Assembly (NCBI GenBank): GCA_038237895.1 | Contig: JBBRYE010000002.1 | Location: 12,880 to 76,879, forward strand | Length of the DNA stretch: 64,000 bases | Direction of reading: 5' to 3' | Source: Pseudopedobacter sp038237895 | Lineage (GTDB): Bacteria; Bacteroidota; Bacteroidia; Sphingobacteriales; Sphingobacteriaceae | Shown here: positions 7,394-16,913 of the stretch, piece after piece | Position numbering within the stretch: the stretch's first letter is position 1 | How the letters are laid out: each line of letters starts with the position of its first letter | Program-made: the position numbers and the translations under genes | The notes under the pieces: model-generated | What the model saw: only the letters and a program-made list of their open reading frames with translations | Told to the model about the DNA's origin: nothing | Databases searched by the model: none

Positions 7394-9910
7394 TTAAAGT
7401 TTATTGATCTCATCAATAGTTTTCTCAATTTCTTTTATTTGATTCTGAAAATTTACCTTATCATTTCCAGAAGCTTTATCTAAATCGTTTTGCTTGCTTT
7501 TTAACACATTATTAAGCATCACATTTACATATTTATCAGCTCCATAATTTTTATATTGTTTACCCATAGATTTCAATTCGACTAGACCTTTTTTAAGATT
7601 ATCTATATTATTAACATTCATTAATAGACTAGCAAAACCAGGAATCAATTGAAATTTAGATTGTACCCCAGCTTCGGTAAAAGATTGATATACAAAAGGA
7701 AATTCAGCATCACTACCTTCAACACTATAAACATTTACAATAGCAGAAGATAATGGACCTTTACTGTCTTTTTCTAAACTTTTAGCCAAAGATTTTGCCT
7801 TTGACATATCAATTGCTGCAATTGAATTTAAAGCTGCGCCTTCAATAGCGTAAGATGGATTTTTTAATGCTTCGGTAAATAAGCTTAAATAGCTTTTATC
7901 TTGCAAATTACCAATGGATTCAATCGCAGCAGCTTTAACCAATGTTTTAGTATCAGTTTTAGCTATATAAATTATGGTTGGAAGTATTTGTTTTTTTAAC
8001 TCTTCATTATCTAATTTTAGGTTGTTAATTGCTTCTATGCGTAAACTATAAAATGGGTCTTTTAAAGCTGAAATTAATATTTCTTGAGCTTCTTTGGTAT
8101 TGATTTTTTTAATTGCGGCCTCTACTGCTTCTAATCTATCAACATATAAAGGCGCATTTTTATATTGAAAAGCAAATTCTTGCATGGTTTTAGCATCTTT
8201 TTTACTCATTAATAGTATTTTATCCGCATCAACGTTTACCAAATCTGGTTTTGTATCTAATGAGAAACAAACGGAATCAGTTTTGGTATTCATCAAATGC
8301 TCTAATGTTATCTTTTTACCTTTTGCGTAAACATCAATTTTAATTGGTAAAATGAAGGTATTTGTTTTTTGCGTTTGGACTAGATAAACTGTTTGTGTTT
8401 TATTTTTATCATCCCATTTGTAAGTAATGTTTAAATCTGGATTACCAGCACCATAATACCACTGGTTAAAAAACCAATTCAAATCTTTTCCACTTACTTG
8501 TTCTAATGCCAAACGTAGCTGTTGTGCTTCTCCATTGCTAAAGGCATTTGTTTTTAGATATAGATTTAAGCCTTTAAAAAAAGCATCTTCGCCTAAATAA
8601 TTCCTTAGCATATTTAAAATACGGCCACCTTTTTGGTAAGTAACTACATCAAACATGTCTTCCTTATCGTTATAATTGAAGCGAATTAAATTTTTGGATT
8701 TTGCATCTGGAGTGCCTAAATAAGATTGCATAGACTCATAATTATGTGCATCTCCAGCATCTTTTCCCTCAGAATGTTCAGCCCATAAGGTCTCACTAAA
8801 ATCTGCGAAAGATTCATTGACAGATAAATTACTCCAACTTTCTGTAGTTACATAATCTCCAAACCACTGGTGAAAAAGCTCATGGGCTATGGTTTCCTCT
8901 CCGTTGCTGCCATCTAAAAGCTCACGTTTAGTTTGTTGTACATATTCGCCATGTAAAGTAGCGGTTGTGTTTTCCATTGCACCACTTACATAATCTCTTA
9001 CTACAATTTGAGCGTACTTATTCCAAGGATATTCAATACCTAATTTTTTAGAATAAAAATCAATCATTGCAGGAGTTTTTCCGAATATTTCTTTAGCATA
9101 TGTAGCGTATGCAGGTTCTAAATAATAGTCTACAGGTGTATTTTTGTACTTATCGTGATAGATTTTAAAGTCGCCAACAGCCATCATAAAAAGATATGGA
9201 GAATGAGGTTTATCCATTTTCCAGGTATCTGTACGTGTGCCATCATTGTTTTTCTTTTGCGAAATTAAGGCTCCATTACTAAGAGTAACATATTTAGCAG
9301 GAACTGTCATTATAATTTCTTCCGTAGTTTTTTGATTCGGATGATCTATAGTGGGGAACCAAACGGAAGAACCTTCTGTTTCTCCTTGAGTCCAGATTTG
9401 GACTGGTTTTCCTTTTATGCTGCTATCCGGATTTATAAAATAAAGACCCTTAGCATCTGTAATTGCCTGACTTCCTTTAGTTTTAAATTCATTTGGTTTA
9501 GAAGTGTAAGCAATGTAAATAGTATATTTTTCTGATGATGTATACGTTTTACCTAAATCTATATTTAGATGCAAACTATCATAAGTAAATTTTAAAGGGC
9601 TATTTATGTTTCCGTTACTGATAGAAACATTTTTTATATCCATTCCTTTTGCATCAAGAGTAAGTGAATTTGTTGGGTAAAAATGAGGCTTTAAAGTTAT
9701 CCATGCCTTACCATATAAGTAACATTTCTTATAATCAAATTTTACATCAAGTTTAGTATGCACTAAATCGTTTATTTTATCAGGGGTTGCCCTGTAAACA
9801 TTGTAGTTAATATTAATAGTGTCTTTTAGAATGCTTTGAGCTTGAGAAGTAAATGCTATTAATAGGAAAATAATGGTAGAATAAACCTTATTAGATTGAG
9901 TTTTTATCAT
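7394..9910 (-). CDS. Secreted M1-family aminopeptidase with C-terminal helical repeats
   Basis: An 838-residue zinc metallopeptidase. An N-terminal signal peptide (hydrophobic 11-24, cleavage near SQA/QS) sends it to the periplasm or beyond. The M1 exopeptidase motif GAMEN is at 310-314 and the zinc site HELFH at 343-347, with the third ligand Glu366 in NES, 19 residues after the second His. The last ~230 residues look like HEAT-type helical repeats, as in M1 enzymes that act as peptide-trimming aminopeptidases. A likely role is degrading extracytoplasmic peptides for nutrition. It is transcribed divergently from the kinase operon. Exact substrate specificity is unknown. Confidence 0.93.
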   Translation of the reverse strand: MIKTQSNKVYSTIIFLLIAFTSQAQSILKDTININYNVYRATPDKINDLVHTKLDVKFDYKKCYLYGKAWITLKPHFYPTNSLTLDAKGMDIKNVSISNGNINSPLKFTYDSLHLNIDLGKTYTSSEKYTIYIAYTSKPNEFKTKGSQAITDAKGLYFINPDSSIKGKPVQIWTQGETEGSSVWFPTIDHPNQKTTEEIIMTVPAKYVTLSNGALISQKKNNDGTRTDTWKMDKPHSPYLFMMAVGDFKIYHDKYKNTPVDYYLEPAYATYAKEIFGKTPAMIDFYSKKLGIEYPWNKYAQIVVRDYVSGAMENTTATLHGEYVQQTKRELLDGSNGEETIAHELFHQWFGDYVTTESWSNLSVNESFADFSETLWAEHSEGKDAGDAHNYESMQSYLGTPDAKSKNLIRFNYNDKEDMFDVVTYQKGGRILNMLRNYLGEDAFFKGLNLYLKTNAFSNGEAQQLRLALEQVSGKDLNWFFNQWYYGAGNPDLNITYKWDDKNKTQTVYLVQTQKTNTFILPIKIDVYAKGKKITLEHLMNTKTDSVCFSLDTKPDLVNVDADKILLMSKKDAKTMQEFAFQYKNAPLYVDRLEAVEAAIKKINTKEAQEILISALKDPFYSLRIEAINNLKLDNEELKKQILPTIIYIAKTDTKTLVKAAAIESIGNLQDKSYLSLFTEALKNPSYAIEGAALNSIAAIDMSKAKSLAKSLEKDSKGPLSSAIVNVYSVEGSDAEFPFVYQSFTEAGVQSKFQLIPGFASLLMNVNNIDNLKKGLVELKSMGKQYKNYGADKYVNVMLNNVLKSKQNDLDKASGNDKVNFQNQIKEIEKTIDEINKL

Positions 9911-9948
9911 TTTGATAGTTGATTAAAATTATATTTTTTGGCGTAAAA

Positions 9949-9956
9949 CAAATATA
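9949..9956 (-). promoter_or_regulatory. Candidate -7 box of the M1 peptidase gene
   Basis: On the minus strand, TATATTTG fits TAnnTTTG and lies 38 bases before the start codon. No matching TTTG -33 box was found at the standard distance. Confidence 0.45.
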
Positions 9957-10070
9957 ATAAACTATAGAATGCTAAGATTAGATTTTCTAGTTATAATAAA
10001 TTATATATTTTTTCTTTTCATGAAATAAATAAAAATTAAGAATATATTTATTGCACATAATCAATCCTTT

Positions 10071-11867
10071 ATGGTGAAAAAACTACTCTTGATTTCTATT
10101 TATTGTTTTGCTTTTAGTTCGATGGTTTTTCATACAGCTTTTTCCCAAGCTCAAAAAATGGATAGTCTGCAAAAAGAATTAATTAAAACAAAAATTCCAT
10201 CTCTAAAAATTAAATTATATAATCAGCTTGCTATTGAATATTATAATGATGGAAAACCTGAAAAGGCAAAGAAATATTATGAAGAGGTGTTAAAGCTTGC
10301 GATAAAGGATTATAATCTTCAATCTGCTACTTATAATGAAATAGGAAATATTCAATCAGATTTAGGGGAAAACGAAAAAGCGTTCAAATCTTATCAAACT
10401 GCTTTAAAAATTTTAGCAGATAAAGATTTATCGCTACAAGCTAAAATTAATAAAAATGTTGGAGCTCTTTTTTTAAGCTGGAAAAAATTAGACGAGGCAT
10501 TAAAATATTATCTGGTAGCAGAAACCTTAGCAATGAAGGCAGGAGATAAAAGAACTGTTGCAGATTTGTCTAATAACAAAGGGACTGTTTATGAGCAGCG
10601 AAATTTGTATGATAAAGCTCAAATTAGTTATAATAAAGCCTTAAATTTTTATCTAAAAAATAACATTTATGATCGTATTGCTTTAACTTACAATAATTTA
10701 GCAATCCTTAATAAAGTTCAAAAGAAATTTTCTCAATCTGTATACTGCTATCAAAAATCTGTAGACAATGCATTAAAGGCTAATAATAAATGGCTTTCCG
10801 CTGCCATTGGCAATAATTTGGGAAACCTTTTAAGTGAGATGAATAAGTATGATGAAGGAGATGCAAAACTACAACAAGCATTATCTTTAGAGAAGGAAAT
10901 TGACGCAAAGGAATTAATACAAGAAACTTTAGAAAATTTAGGTGATAATGAAAAAAGAAGAGGAAATTTTAAATTAGCATACCAATATTTAAAAGATGCT
11001 GCAACTGCTAAAAATAATTTTATTAACACAGAAAATACAAAAGAAGTTGCCAAATTAAAAGAACAATATGAAGCAGAAAAGAAAGAAAAAAAGATAGAAT
11101 TATTAAACAAAGAAAGTAAAATCCAAAATCTTACTTTGTCAGAAAGGAATCAAACCATTAAAATTATTATAGCACTTTTTTTAGGGGTTATAATTATTAG
11201 TTACTTAGTTTTTAGTAGGTATCAAATTAAACAAAAAAGCAAACTAAAGTTAGTAGCTTTAGAAACAAAGCACCAAGTACAAGAAGAAAAACTCCGTATT
11301 TCTAGGGAATTGCATGATAATATTGGTGCACAATTAAGTTTTATAAATGGATCAATCCAAAATATGGCTTCTGCCGATATTGAGAACGAACAATTACAAC
11401 AGACTCAAAAAATAACTCAAAATACCATTAAAGAATTACGAAGTACTGTTTATTTAATAAATCAACAAGAGTTTTGTTTAGAGGAATTTGTGGTAAAACT
11501 GAGGGAATATTTAAAACCATATTATGGAGGCAAACCCAACATCGTTATACAATGCAATACCGATAAGAATTATATTTTAGAACCTATTATAGCTACTAAT
11601 CTATTTAGGATTATCCAAGAAGCAGTTAACAACACAAAAAAATATGCAGATGCGTCTGTTCTAGAAGTTGATTTTAGTGAAAATGATAATGGTTTAGAAG
11701 TTAATATTATAGATGATGGAGTTGGTTTTGAAACAGAAAACAACAATAAAGGTTATGGATTGAAGAATATGGATGCCAGAGTAAAAAACATAGGTGGAAA
11801 ACTGCAAATTTTTTCTGGGTTAAAGCAAGGCACAAAAATAAAGATTAATATTCCTATTCAAGCTTAA
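10071..11867 (+). CDS. TPR-containing sensor histidine kinase (HisKA_3), first of two
   Basis: A 598-residue NarL-type sensor kinase. It starts with a signal peptide (about 1-27), followed by extracytoplasmic tetratricopeptide repeats (about 35-310) and a Lys/Glu-rich coiled coil. One membrane helix lies near 362-382. The cytoplasmic part has the HisKA_3 domain with phosphoacceptor His415 in ISRELHDNIGAQLSF and a HATPase domain with N-box QEAVNNTKKYA, G-box DDGVGFE and GYGLKNMDARV. It should phosphorylate the response regulator two genes downstream. The C-terminal output half is nearly the same as that of the next gene, while the sensor half is divergent. The signal it senses is not known. 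Confidence 0.93.
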   Translation: MVKKLLLISIYCFAFSSMVFHTAFSQAQKMDSLQKELIKTKIPSLKIKLYNQLAIEYYNDGKPEKAKKYYEEVLKLAIKDYNLQSATYNEIGNIQSDLGENEKAFKSYQTALKILADKDLSLQAKINKNVGALFLSWKKLDEALKYYLVAETLAMKAGDKRTVADLSNNKGTVYEQRNLYDKAQISYNKALNFYLKNNIYDRIALTYNNLAILNKVQKKFSQSVYCYQKSVDNALKANNKWLSAAIGNNLGNLLSEMNKYDEGDAKLQQALSLEKEIDAKELIQETLENLGDNEKRRGNFKLAYQYLKDAATAKNNFINTENTKEVAKLKEQYEAEKKEKKIELLNKESKIQNLTLSERNQTIKIIIALFLGVIIISYLVFSRYQIKQKSKLKLVALETKHQVQEEKLRISRELHDNIGAQLSFINGSIQNMASADIENEQLQQTQKITQNTIKELRSTVYLINQQEFCLEEFVVKLREYLKPYYGGKPNIVIQCNTDKNYILEPIIATNLFRIIQEAVNNTKKYADASVLEVDFSENDNGLEVNIIDDGVGFETENNNKGYGLKNMDARVKNIGGKLQIFSGLKQGTKIKINIPIQA

Positions 11868-11872
11868 ATACT

Positions 11873-13978
11873 ATGAAACCAATATTTCTATTATTTCTTT
11901 TTAGCCTCATTATATCAATTAATGTTTTAGCGCAGTCAAAAAAAGATTATAAATCAATAATAGAAAAAGCCAATAAGGAAATTAGTGCAAAAAATTACAG
12001 CCTAGCTAGAAAATTTTTGGCAGAAATTGATAGTAACTCTTTAAAATCTTTTCAGTTAGATAAAGGATTTTATTATCAGCAATTAGCAAGGCTGGCTTAC
12101 TACGATACCTACGAGGATGCAAAAGCAGTTGATTATTATTATAAGGCAATAAAAATTTATGAGCAAAATAAGGCAAATGAAGATTTGGGGATTGCTTATT
12201 CTAATATTGTTGGCGTATTAACCGATTTAAAAAGATATAAAGAGGCAGAGATTGCAATCAATAAATCTTTGGCTTATGTTAAAAGTGATAAAATAAAGTA
12301 TGGAAATGCTTTGATCAATTATTCGAGATTGATGGAAGCAACAGGCAATTATCCTAAAGCAATAGCTTTGAGTTTGCAAGCTTTAAAACTATATGAAACT
12401 GCAGGTGATATTGCCAAAATTGGATCAGGAAATTATCAAACTGCTTTAGTATTAGAAACAGCCAAACAGTTTGATAAATCTATCGATTATTACCAAAAAG
12501 CTTTATCCATTAGAAAAGGAATAAAAGATTCTTTAGGAATGTCTAATGTGTACAACAACTTAGGTATCATTTATAAAAATCAAAAGAAATTTGATTTAGC
12601 CTTAGCAAGTTATCAAAATGCTTATAACCTTGCCATGCAAATGAACAGACCTGTTTTAAGTTTAAACCCATTGATAAATATTGGAGTGGTTTATAATAAG
12701 CAAAATAAAAATACACTTGCCATAAAAAATTACGAAGCAGCATTAGTTATTGCCAATAAGTTTAACAGAACTGGCAGTATAAAAATTATTGAAACCAATT
12801 TAGCGCTTTTATACATGAATGAGGAGCTTTATGAGAAAGCTTTGCCGTTTGCGCAAAAAGCATATAATTATGGTAAAACAGATGGAAGTATAGAAGAGAA
12901 AATGGCTTTTAATTATAATCTAGCTGAAATATTAGATGGTTTAAATAGGTCTAAAGAAGCTTTTCCGTACATGCAAACTGCCATGAAATTGAAAGATTCT
13001 TTAAATAATAACCAAAGCAGTGAAAACATTGCAGAAATGCTCACAAAATTTGAAACACAAAAGAAAGAACAACAAATCGTTTTATTGGGTAAAGAAAATC
13101 GTTTACAGAAATTAAATCTTGTAAATAAAGATTTGACCCTTAAACAAAGAGCTTTAGAAATAGATAACCGGGATTTCAGTCTTGATTTGAAAAATAAAGA
13201 AATTGAGGCACAAAAATTAAAGTCGGAACAAAAAGACCAACAATTACAGTTATTTGCTAAAGAGAAGGAAATAAAAAACTTAGAAATCAGACAAAAAAAT
13301 ATTTTTTTAATCATCTCCGTCATCATTCTAGGGTTAATTATATTCTTTAGTTTTCAGTATTATAAAAAGCGGCAATTGGCAGAAAGAAATCGTATGCAAG
13401 AAGAGAAATTAAGAATATCTAGAGAACTACATGATAATATTGGCGCTCAATTGAGTTTTATTAATGGTTCTATCCAAAATATGGCTGCCGCCGATGTTGG
13501 TAATGAGCAATTGCAGCAAACCCAACAAATTACTCAAAACACCATAAAAGAATTGAGAAGTACAGTTTATTTAATTAATCAGCAAGAGTTTAGTTTAGAG
13601 GAGTTTGTAGTAAAACTGAGGGAATATTTAAAACCATATCACGGCGGCAAACCAAATATCGTAATAGAAAATAATAGCGATAAGGATTATGTTTTAGAAG
13701 GTATTGTTGCCACTAATTTATTCAGGATTGTACAAGAAGCAGTTAACAATTCTATAAAATATGCGGAAGCATCAATTTTGGAAGTTACTTTAAGGGCAGA
13801 AAAAAACACTTTACTAGTAAACATCAATGATGATGGTAAAGGTTATGATTTAAATGCAAAACCTAACGGATATGGTTTAAAAAATATGGAGGCAAGAATA
13901 GTAACAATAAGGGGAAAACATAAAGTAAGCTCTCAAATAGAAAAAGGCACTAAAATATCATTAGAAATTCCTATTTAA
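11873..13978 (+). CDS. TPR-containing sensor histidine kinase (HisKA_3), second of two
   Basis: A 701-residue paralogue of the preceding kinase, starting 5 bases after it. The order is signal peptide (1-20), a longer TPR array (about 25-390), a long coiled coil (about 395-470), a membrane helix near 476-496, HisKA_3 with phosphoacceptor His520 (ISRELHDNIGAQLSF), and HATPase with QEAVNNSIKYA and GYGLKNMEARI. The 100 residues around the phosphoacceptor differ from the first kinase at only a few positions, although codons have diverged. Both probably feed the same regulator, and heterodimers are conceivable. Confidence 0.93.
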   Translation: MKPIFLLFLFSLIISINVLAQSKKDYKSIIEKANKEISAKNYSLARKFLAEIDSNSLKSFQLDKGFYYQQLARLAYYDTYEDAKAVDYYYKAIKIYEQNKANEDLGIAYSNIVGVLTDLKRYKEAEIAINKSLAYVKSDKIKYGNALINYSRLMEATGNYPKAIALSLQALKLYETAGDIAKIGSGNYQTALVLETAKQFDKSIDYYQKALSIRKGIKDSLGMSNVYNNLGIIYKNQKKFDLALASYQNAYNLAMQMNRPVLSLNPLINIGVVYNKQNKNTLAIKNYEAALVIANKFNRTGSIKIIETNLALLYMNEELYEKALPFAQKAYNYGKTDGSIEEKMAFNYNLAEILDGLNRSKEAFPYMQTAMKLKDSLNNNQSSENIAEMLTKFETQKKEQQIVLLGKENRLQKLNLVNKDLTLKQRALEIDNRDFSLDLKNKEIEAQKLKSEQKDQQLQLFAKEKEIKNLEIRQKNIFLIISVIILGLIIFFSFQYYKKRQLAERNRMQEEKLRISRELHDNIGAQLSFINGSIQNMAAADVGNEQLQQTQQITQNTIKELRSTVYLINQQEFSLEEFVVKLREYLKPYHGGKPNIVIENNSDKDYVLEGIVATNLFRIVQEAVNNSIKYAEASILEVTLRAEKNTLLVNINDDGKGYDLNAKPNGYGLKNMEARIVTIRGKHKVSSQIEKGTKISLEIPI

Positions 13979-13982
13979 AATA

Positions 13983-13998
13983 TACGTAGAAAGTCGTA
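13983..13998 (+). promoter_or_regulatory. Imperfect copy of the kinase-cluster dyad before the response regulator
   Basis: TACGTAGAAAGTCGTA has the same 16-base length and left half as the dyad before the giant T9SS gene (13 of 16 bases agree), ending 24 bases before the regulator start. It may mediate autoregulation. Because the right half is degraded, the assignment is tentative. Confidence 0.4.
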
Positions 13999-14022
13999 TT
14001 TATAACTGTTAAATAAATTTAG

Positions 14023-14688
14023 ATGTTTGATAAAAACATAAAATTGCCCATAACTATCGCCATAGCAGAAGACAATAGCTTTGCCTTAAAAGCTTGTATG
14101 GATAAACTTGCGCCACACCGCGAGTTTAAAGTGGTGTTGAATGCTTTTAACGGACAAGAGTTGATAGAAAATATCCCAAAACATCAGGTAGATTTAGTTT
14201 TAATGGATATTCAAATGCCTGGGATGAATGGAATTGAAGCAACTAAGTTGGTGAAAAAGCAACATCCGCAATTAAAGGTTTTAATGCTCACTACTTTTGA
14301 TGATGATGAAAATATTTTTAAGGCTATTATGGCAGGAGCTAACGGTTATTTATTAAAAGAAGAAAATTCAGAAAATCTACGTCAATCTGTTATAGAAACC
14401 TTATCTGGAGGTGCGGCAATGTCTGCTGGTGTTGCTTTAAGAGTGCTAAATTTGTTAAGAAATCCACTTCCAACTAAGCAAGAAGATACCTTTGATTATA
14501 ACCTTACTAAAAGAGAAATTGAACTACTAATTCAGCTTAAAAATGGGTTGAGTTATGAGAAAATAGCCGATAATTTATACATTAGCTATGGTACAGTCCG
14601 CAAACACATCGAAAATATTTACCGCAAACTGCAAGTCAATAATAAAATTAGTGCTGTAGATGTAGCCACAAAAAACAGGTTGATTTGA
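14023..14688 (+). CDS. NarL/FixJ-family response regulator
   Basis: A 221-residue two-domain regulator. The receiver has the acidic pair E16-D17 (AIAEDNS), phosphoacceptor Asp62 (LVLMDIQMPGMNG), the Thr of MLTTFDDDE and the Lys of YLLKEE. The C-terminal LuxR-type helix-turn-helix covers about residues 158-215 (LTKREIELLIQLKNGLSYEK, TVRKHIENIYRKLQVNNK). It follows the two HisKA_3 kinases by 44 bases and is their obvious partner. The dyads before the downstream lipoprotein and T9SS genes, and possibly before this gene, are candidate binding sites because NarL-type proteins bind inverted repeats as dimers. Confidence 0.94.
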   Translation: MFDKNIKLPITIAIAEDNSFALKACMDKLAPHREFKVVLNAFNGQELIENIPKHQVDLVLMDIQMPGMNGIEATKLVKKQHPQLKVLMLTTFDDDENIFKAIMAGANGYLLKEENSENLRQSVIETLSGGAAMSAGVALRVLNLLRNPLPTKQEDTFDYNLTKREIELLIQLKNGLSYEKIADNLYISYGTVRKHIENIYRKLQVNNKISAVDVATKNRLI

Positions 14689-14714
14689 TTACACATTTAT
14701 ACTCTTGCAAATAA

Positions 14715-15524
14715 ATGAGATTAAAAATTTATACTCTAATTTTTTTAAGCTTTTGCCTGTTTCCTGATTTGTTTGCTCAAAAAGTTATTCCCTTAAAAGA
14801 AGTTAATGTATATCCTATCGGGTATGTAAAAGAAGTTTTAGAAAAAGTAAACATTGCGTTAGCTACCAATTACGAAACTAAGAAGTATTTTAAGTACCAT
14901 TTATCTACTAAAACCGAAGCTGGGAAAAATCAAGTTTTAGAGCGATTAGAAACTACAACACCGATAAAAACCAATCCTTTGGTTTTTGCATATTATTTTT
15001 CTAAAGGAAATACAAGGCCTCAGATTATTGACTCTGCTTTTTACAAATTACATCAGCCAAATAGGGTTCCATCTATGTTATTCCATAACAATTTGATAAC
15101 TGCTTTGGATTTAGAAAGAAAAGATATCTTGAAATACAATGAAAAGTATGAATATCAAGTTGAAAGGGTTGGAGAGGTAATAAACATAAATTTTAAATCA
15201 GAATATTACTGCGGAAACATTAAAGTAAATACAACAAATTTTAATTTAATTTCACTTGATTATTACAACGATAAACTTTTTAAAACCAGCACTAAATTTT
15301 TTAATAACGGTGATAAAAATGATATTATTACAATTATTACATCATCAAATTACATTACTTGCTCATTAAAATTTAAACCTCTAAAAAACAATAAATTTGT
15401 AATTGATAGTTTAAAATTTGATGTAGAATATCAGAATTACACCATCATTAACCTCAAAAATCCAACCATCAAACCTGTAATTTTCAAAAAAATAGAATCA
15501 AGTATCTCCATGGCTTTAAATTGA
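14715..15524 (+). CDS. Secreted protein of unknown function
   Basis: A 269-residue protein with a clear signal peptide (hydrophobic 6-21, FAQ cleavage). The phrase VIPLKEVNVYPI just after the signal resembles the link that follows CarboxypepD_reg domains in Bacteroidota outer-membrane proteins, but the beta-sandwich itself is missing. The rest alternates short beta-like stretches with Lys/Asn-rich segments, and no catalytic motif is seen. It starts 26 bases after the response regulator and may be co-transcribed with it. I do not recognise a specific family. Confidence 0.7.
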   Translation: MRLKIYTLIFLSFCLFPDLFAQKVIPLKEVNVYPIGYVKEVLEKVNIALATNYETKKYFKYHLSTKTEAGKNQVLERLETTTPIKTNPLVFAYYFSKGNTRPQIIDSAFYKLHQPNRVPSMLFHNNLITALDLERKDILKYNEKYEYQVERVGEVININFKSEYYCGNIKVNTTNFNLISLDYYNDKLFKTSTKFFNNGDKNDIITIITSSNYITCSLKFKPLKNNKFVIDSLKFDVEYQNYTIINLKNPTIKPVIFKKIESSISMALN

Positions 15525-15595
15525 TTTAGTTATTGAAAGATATTGAATACCTACCTTTATGTTAACCGTTTCCTTAAAGCTACTCTCATTAAAAA

Positions 15596-15611
15596 TACGC
15601 AGTTCTGCGTA
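15596..15611 (+). promoter_or_regulatory. Perfect 16-bp dyad before the lipoprotein gene
   Basis: TACGCAG-TT-CTGCGTA is a perfect inverted repeat ending 55 bases before the lipoprotein start. It is followed by TGGTTTTGATTTT and by a possible promoter (TTTG, 21 bases, TATAAAAT). Nearly the same sequence, at the same distance, precedes the giant T9SS gene. It is the best candidate operator for the adjacent NarL-type regulator. Confidence 0.7.
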
Positions 15612-15666
15612 TGGTTTTGATTTTGTAAATCCCCCACCTTTATAAAATTAACAAACAAAACAAATC

Positions 15667-16653
15667 ATGAAAAAAACTTTATTTTATCTGGCAATAGCCA
15701 GCCTCTCATTTTTGGCATGTTCTAAAAATGACGACCCAAACCCTAGCCAAGGTGGCGGTGGAACTTTGGGAGTTAGCACAACCGTATTTTACACAGATAC
15801 TTTTAAAATTTACAGCACTGATTTAAAAGGCGGTAATAGAAAGTTAGTTGTAGATGAAGATCTAAAATCGCAAAATAACTACATAAGTCAGGTTTCAGTT
15901 TTACCAAGTTCACAGCAATTGGTATATGCTTATAGTGTAGGTTTCACATCTCCACAAGTAATCAAAATCTGCAAGTTTGATGGTAGCGATAAAAAAGTAA
16001 TTAAAACGCTTGCTAGTAATAGTTCATCTATTGGTTTTGTAAAAGGTACTGCAGATGGATTGATATTTTACCAAACCAATACATTTCTTGGGAGTGTAAT
16101 TTCTACTAAAACTTTTTCTATCAAGGCTGATGGTACCGACGAAAAAGAGCTTCAAAGTTTTTTATATCCAGCATATATTAGCGAAGCACAAATTAGCAAT
16201 CTTGGAAAAGGAGTTTTAGGTAATGATGGTTATTTTTTCAAAATTACCAATGGTGTTTTTGCCGAGGCAGAAAGTTTCAATATTTTCTTGAATGAGGATA
16301 AAACAAAAATAGAAGCTCAAATTATTTCTGCCGATGCTACAAAAGCAGCAATGCTACAAAGCACAAGCACTACAGGTAAATATGAAATCAGGATTAAGGA
16401 TAACCTAAAAGCAGCTCCAACTTCAAAAGTTTTATATACTTTAAACATTCCTGCGGGTTCAAATCAATATTCTCCTCAAATTTATTTTGTAAACGGTACT
16501 AAAAATATTTTGGTAACCTACGGAAAGTTTACTTCACCAAAAGGTTCAGCTTCTGACTTTACTAACTGCGATTTAATAGACACAGCAACTGGCCTGGTTT
16601 CACAAACCTGGAAATTCACAGGCGACGATATTGGTCTTGTTTTAGTAGATTAA
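15667..16653 (+). CDS. Surface lipoprotein with beta-propeller-like repeats
   Basis: A 328-residue protein with a lipoprotein signal (LSFLAC, lipidated Cys18). The next residues, SKNDDP, fit the Lys-acidic-acidic type of export signal that sends Bacteroidota lipoproteins to the cell surface. A Gly-rich linker follows. The body has repeated phrases such as YSTDLKGGNRKLVV, CKFDGSDKKVI and IKADGTDEKEL, reminiscent of TolB/DUF5050-type beta-propeller blades. The operator-like dyad upstream is shared with the following T9SS gene, so the two surface proteins are probably co-regulated. Function is unknown; binding to a surface or matrix ligand is a guess. Confidence 0.8.
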   Translation: MKKTLFYLAIASLSFLACSKNDDPNPSQGGGGTLGVSTTVFYTDTFKIYSTDLKGGNRKLVVDEDLKSQNNYISQVSVLPSSQQLVYAYSVGFTSPQVIKICKFDGSDKKVIKTLASNSSSIGFVKGTADGLIFYQTNTFLGSVISTKTFSIKADGTDEKELQSFLYPAYISEAQISNLGKGVLGNDGYFFKITNGVFAEAESFNIFLNEDKTKIEAQIISADATKAAMLQSTSTTGKYEIRIKDNLKAAPTSKVLYTLNIPAGSNQYSPQIYFVNGTKNILVTYGKFTSPKGSASDFTNCDLIDTATGLVSQTWKFTGDDIGLVLVD

Positions 16654-16740
16654 AATATCATACCATATAAAACAGGAAGTTGTTAATGTTAAGTCTTTTA
16701 CAACTTTTCTATTTTGAAAAGGTGCTGTAGTATTTTATAA

Positions 16741-16812
16741 GAATGGCAGCCCCGTTTTTCGCTATATCTTTTTGAAGAAAAAATCAAAAAGGATACCGCT
16801 ACACCCGGGTTT
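16741..16812 (+). repeat. Dispersed intergenic palindromic element, copy 1
   Basis: The core is an imperfect hairpin: TATATCTTTTTGA (16763-16775) facing TCAAAAAGGATA (16784-16795), followed by CCGCTACACCC. The same phrases, CGC/GC-TATATCTTTTT and AAAAAGGAT..CGCT, recur in the element at 57849-57937. It lies in the 332-bp spacer between the lipoprotein and T9SS genes, which otherwise holds a second hairpin, the dyad and the promoter region, and no gene. Confidence 0.6.
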
Positions 16813-16858
16813 AGGTAAAAAGGCTTGTGCAAAAAAGTTAAAAAATTTAAACTTTAAC

Positions 16859-16890
16859 AGACTTACGATTTTCCAAAACTTCGTAAGTCT
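16859..16890 (+). repeat. Stem-loop with arms shared with the T9SS gene terminator
   Basis: AGACTTACGA and TCGTAAGTCT form a perfect 10-bp stem around a 12-base loop. Exactly these arms recur after the giant T9SS gene (22031-22064), so the gene is bracketed by two copies. It is 205 bases after the lipoprotein stop and may be its terminator or a mobile palindromic repeat. Confidence 0.65.
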
Positions 16891-16913
16891 TGAATCTAAA
16901 ATTAAATGAAAAA

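Noticed and set aside
12913..13326. 137-codon antisense frame in the second kinase
   Set aside because: It is a Phe/Ser/Lys-rich shadow of the AT-rich coiled-coil coding sequence.
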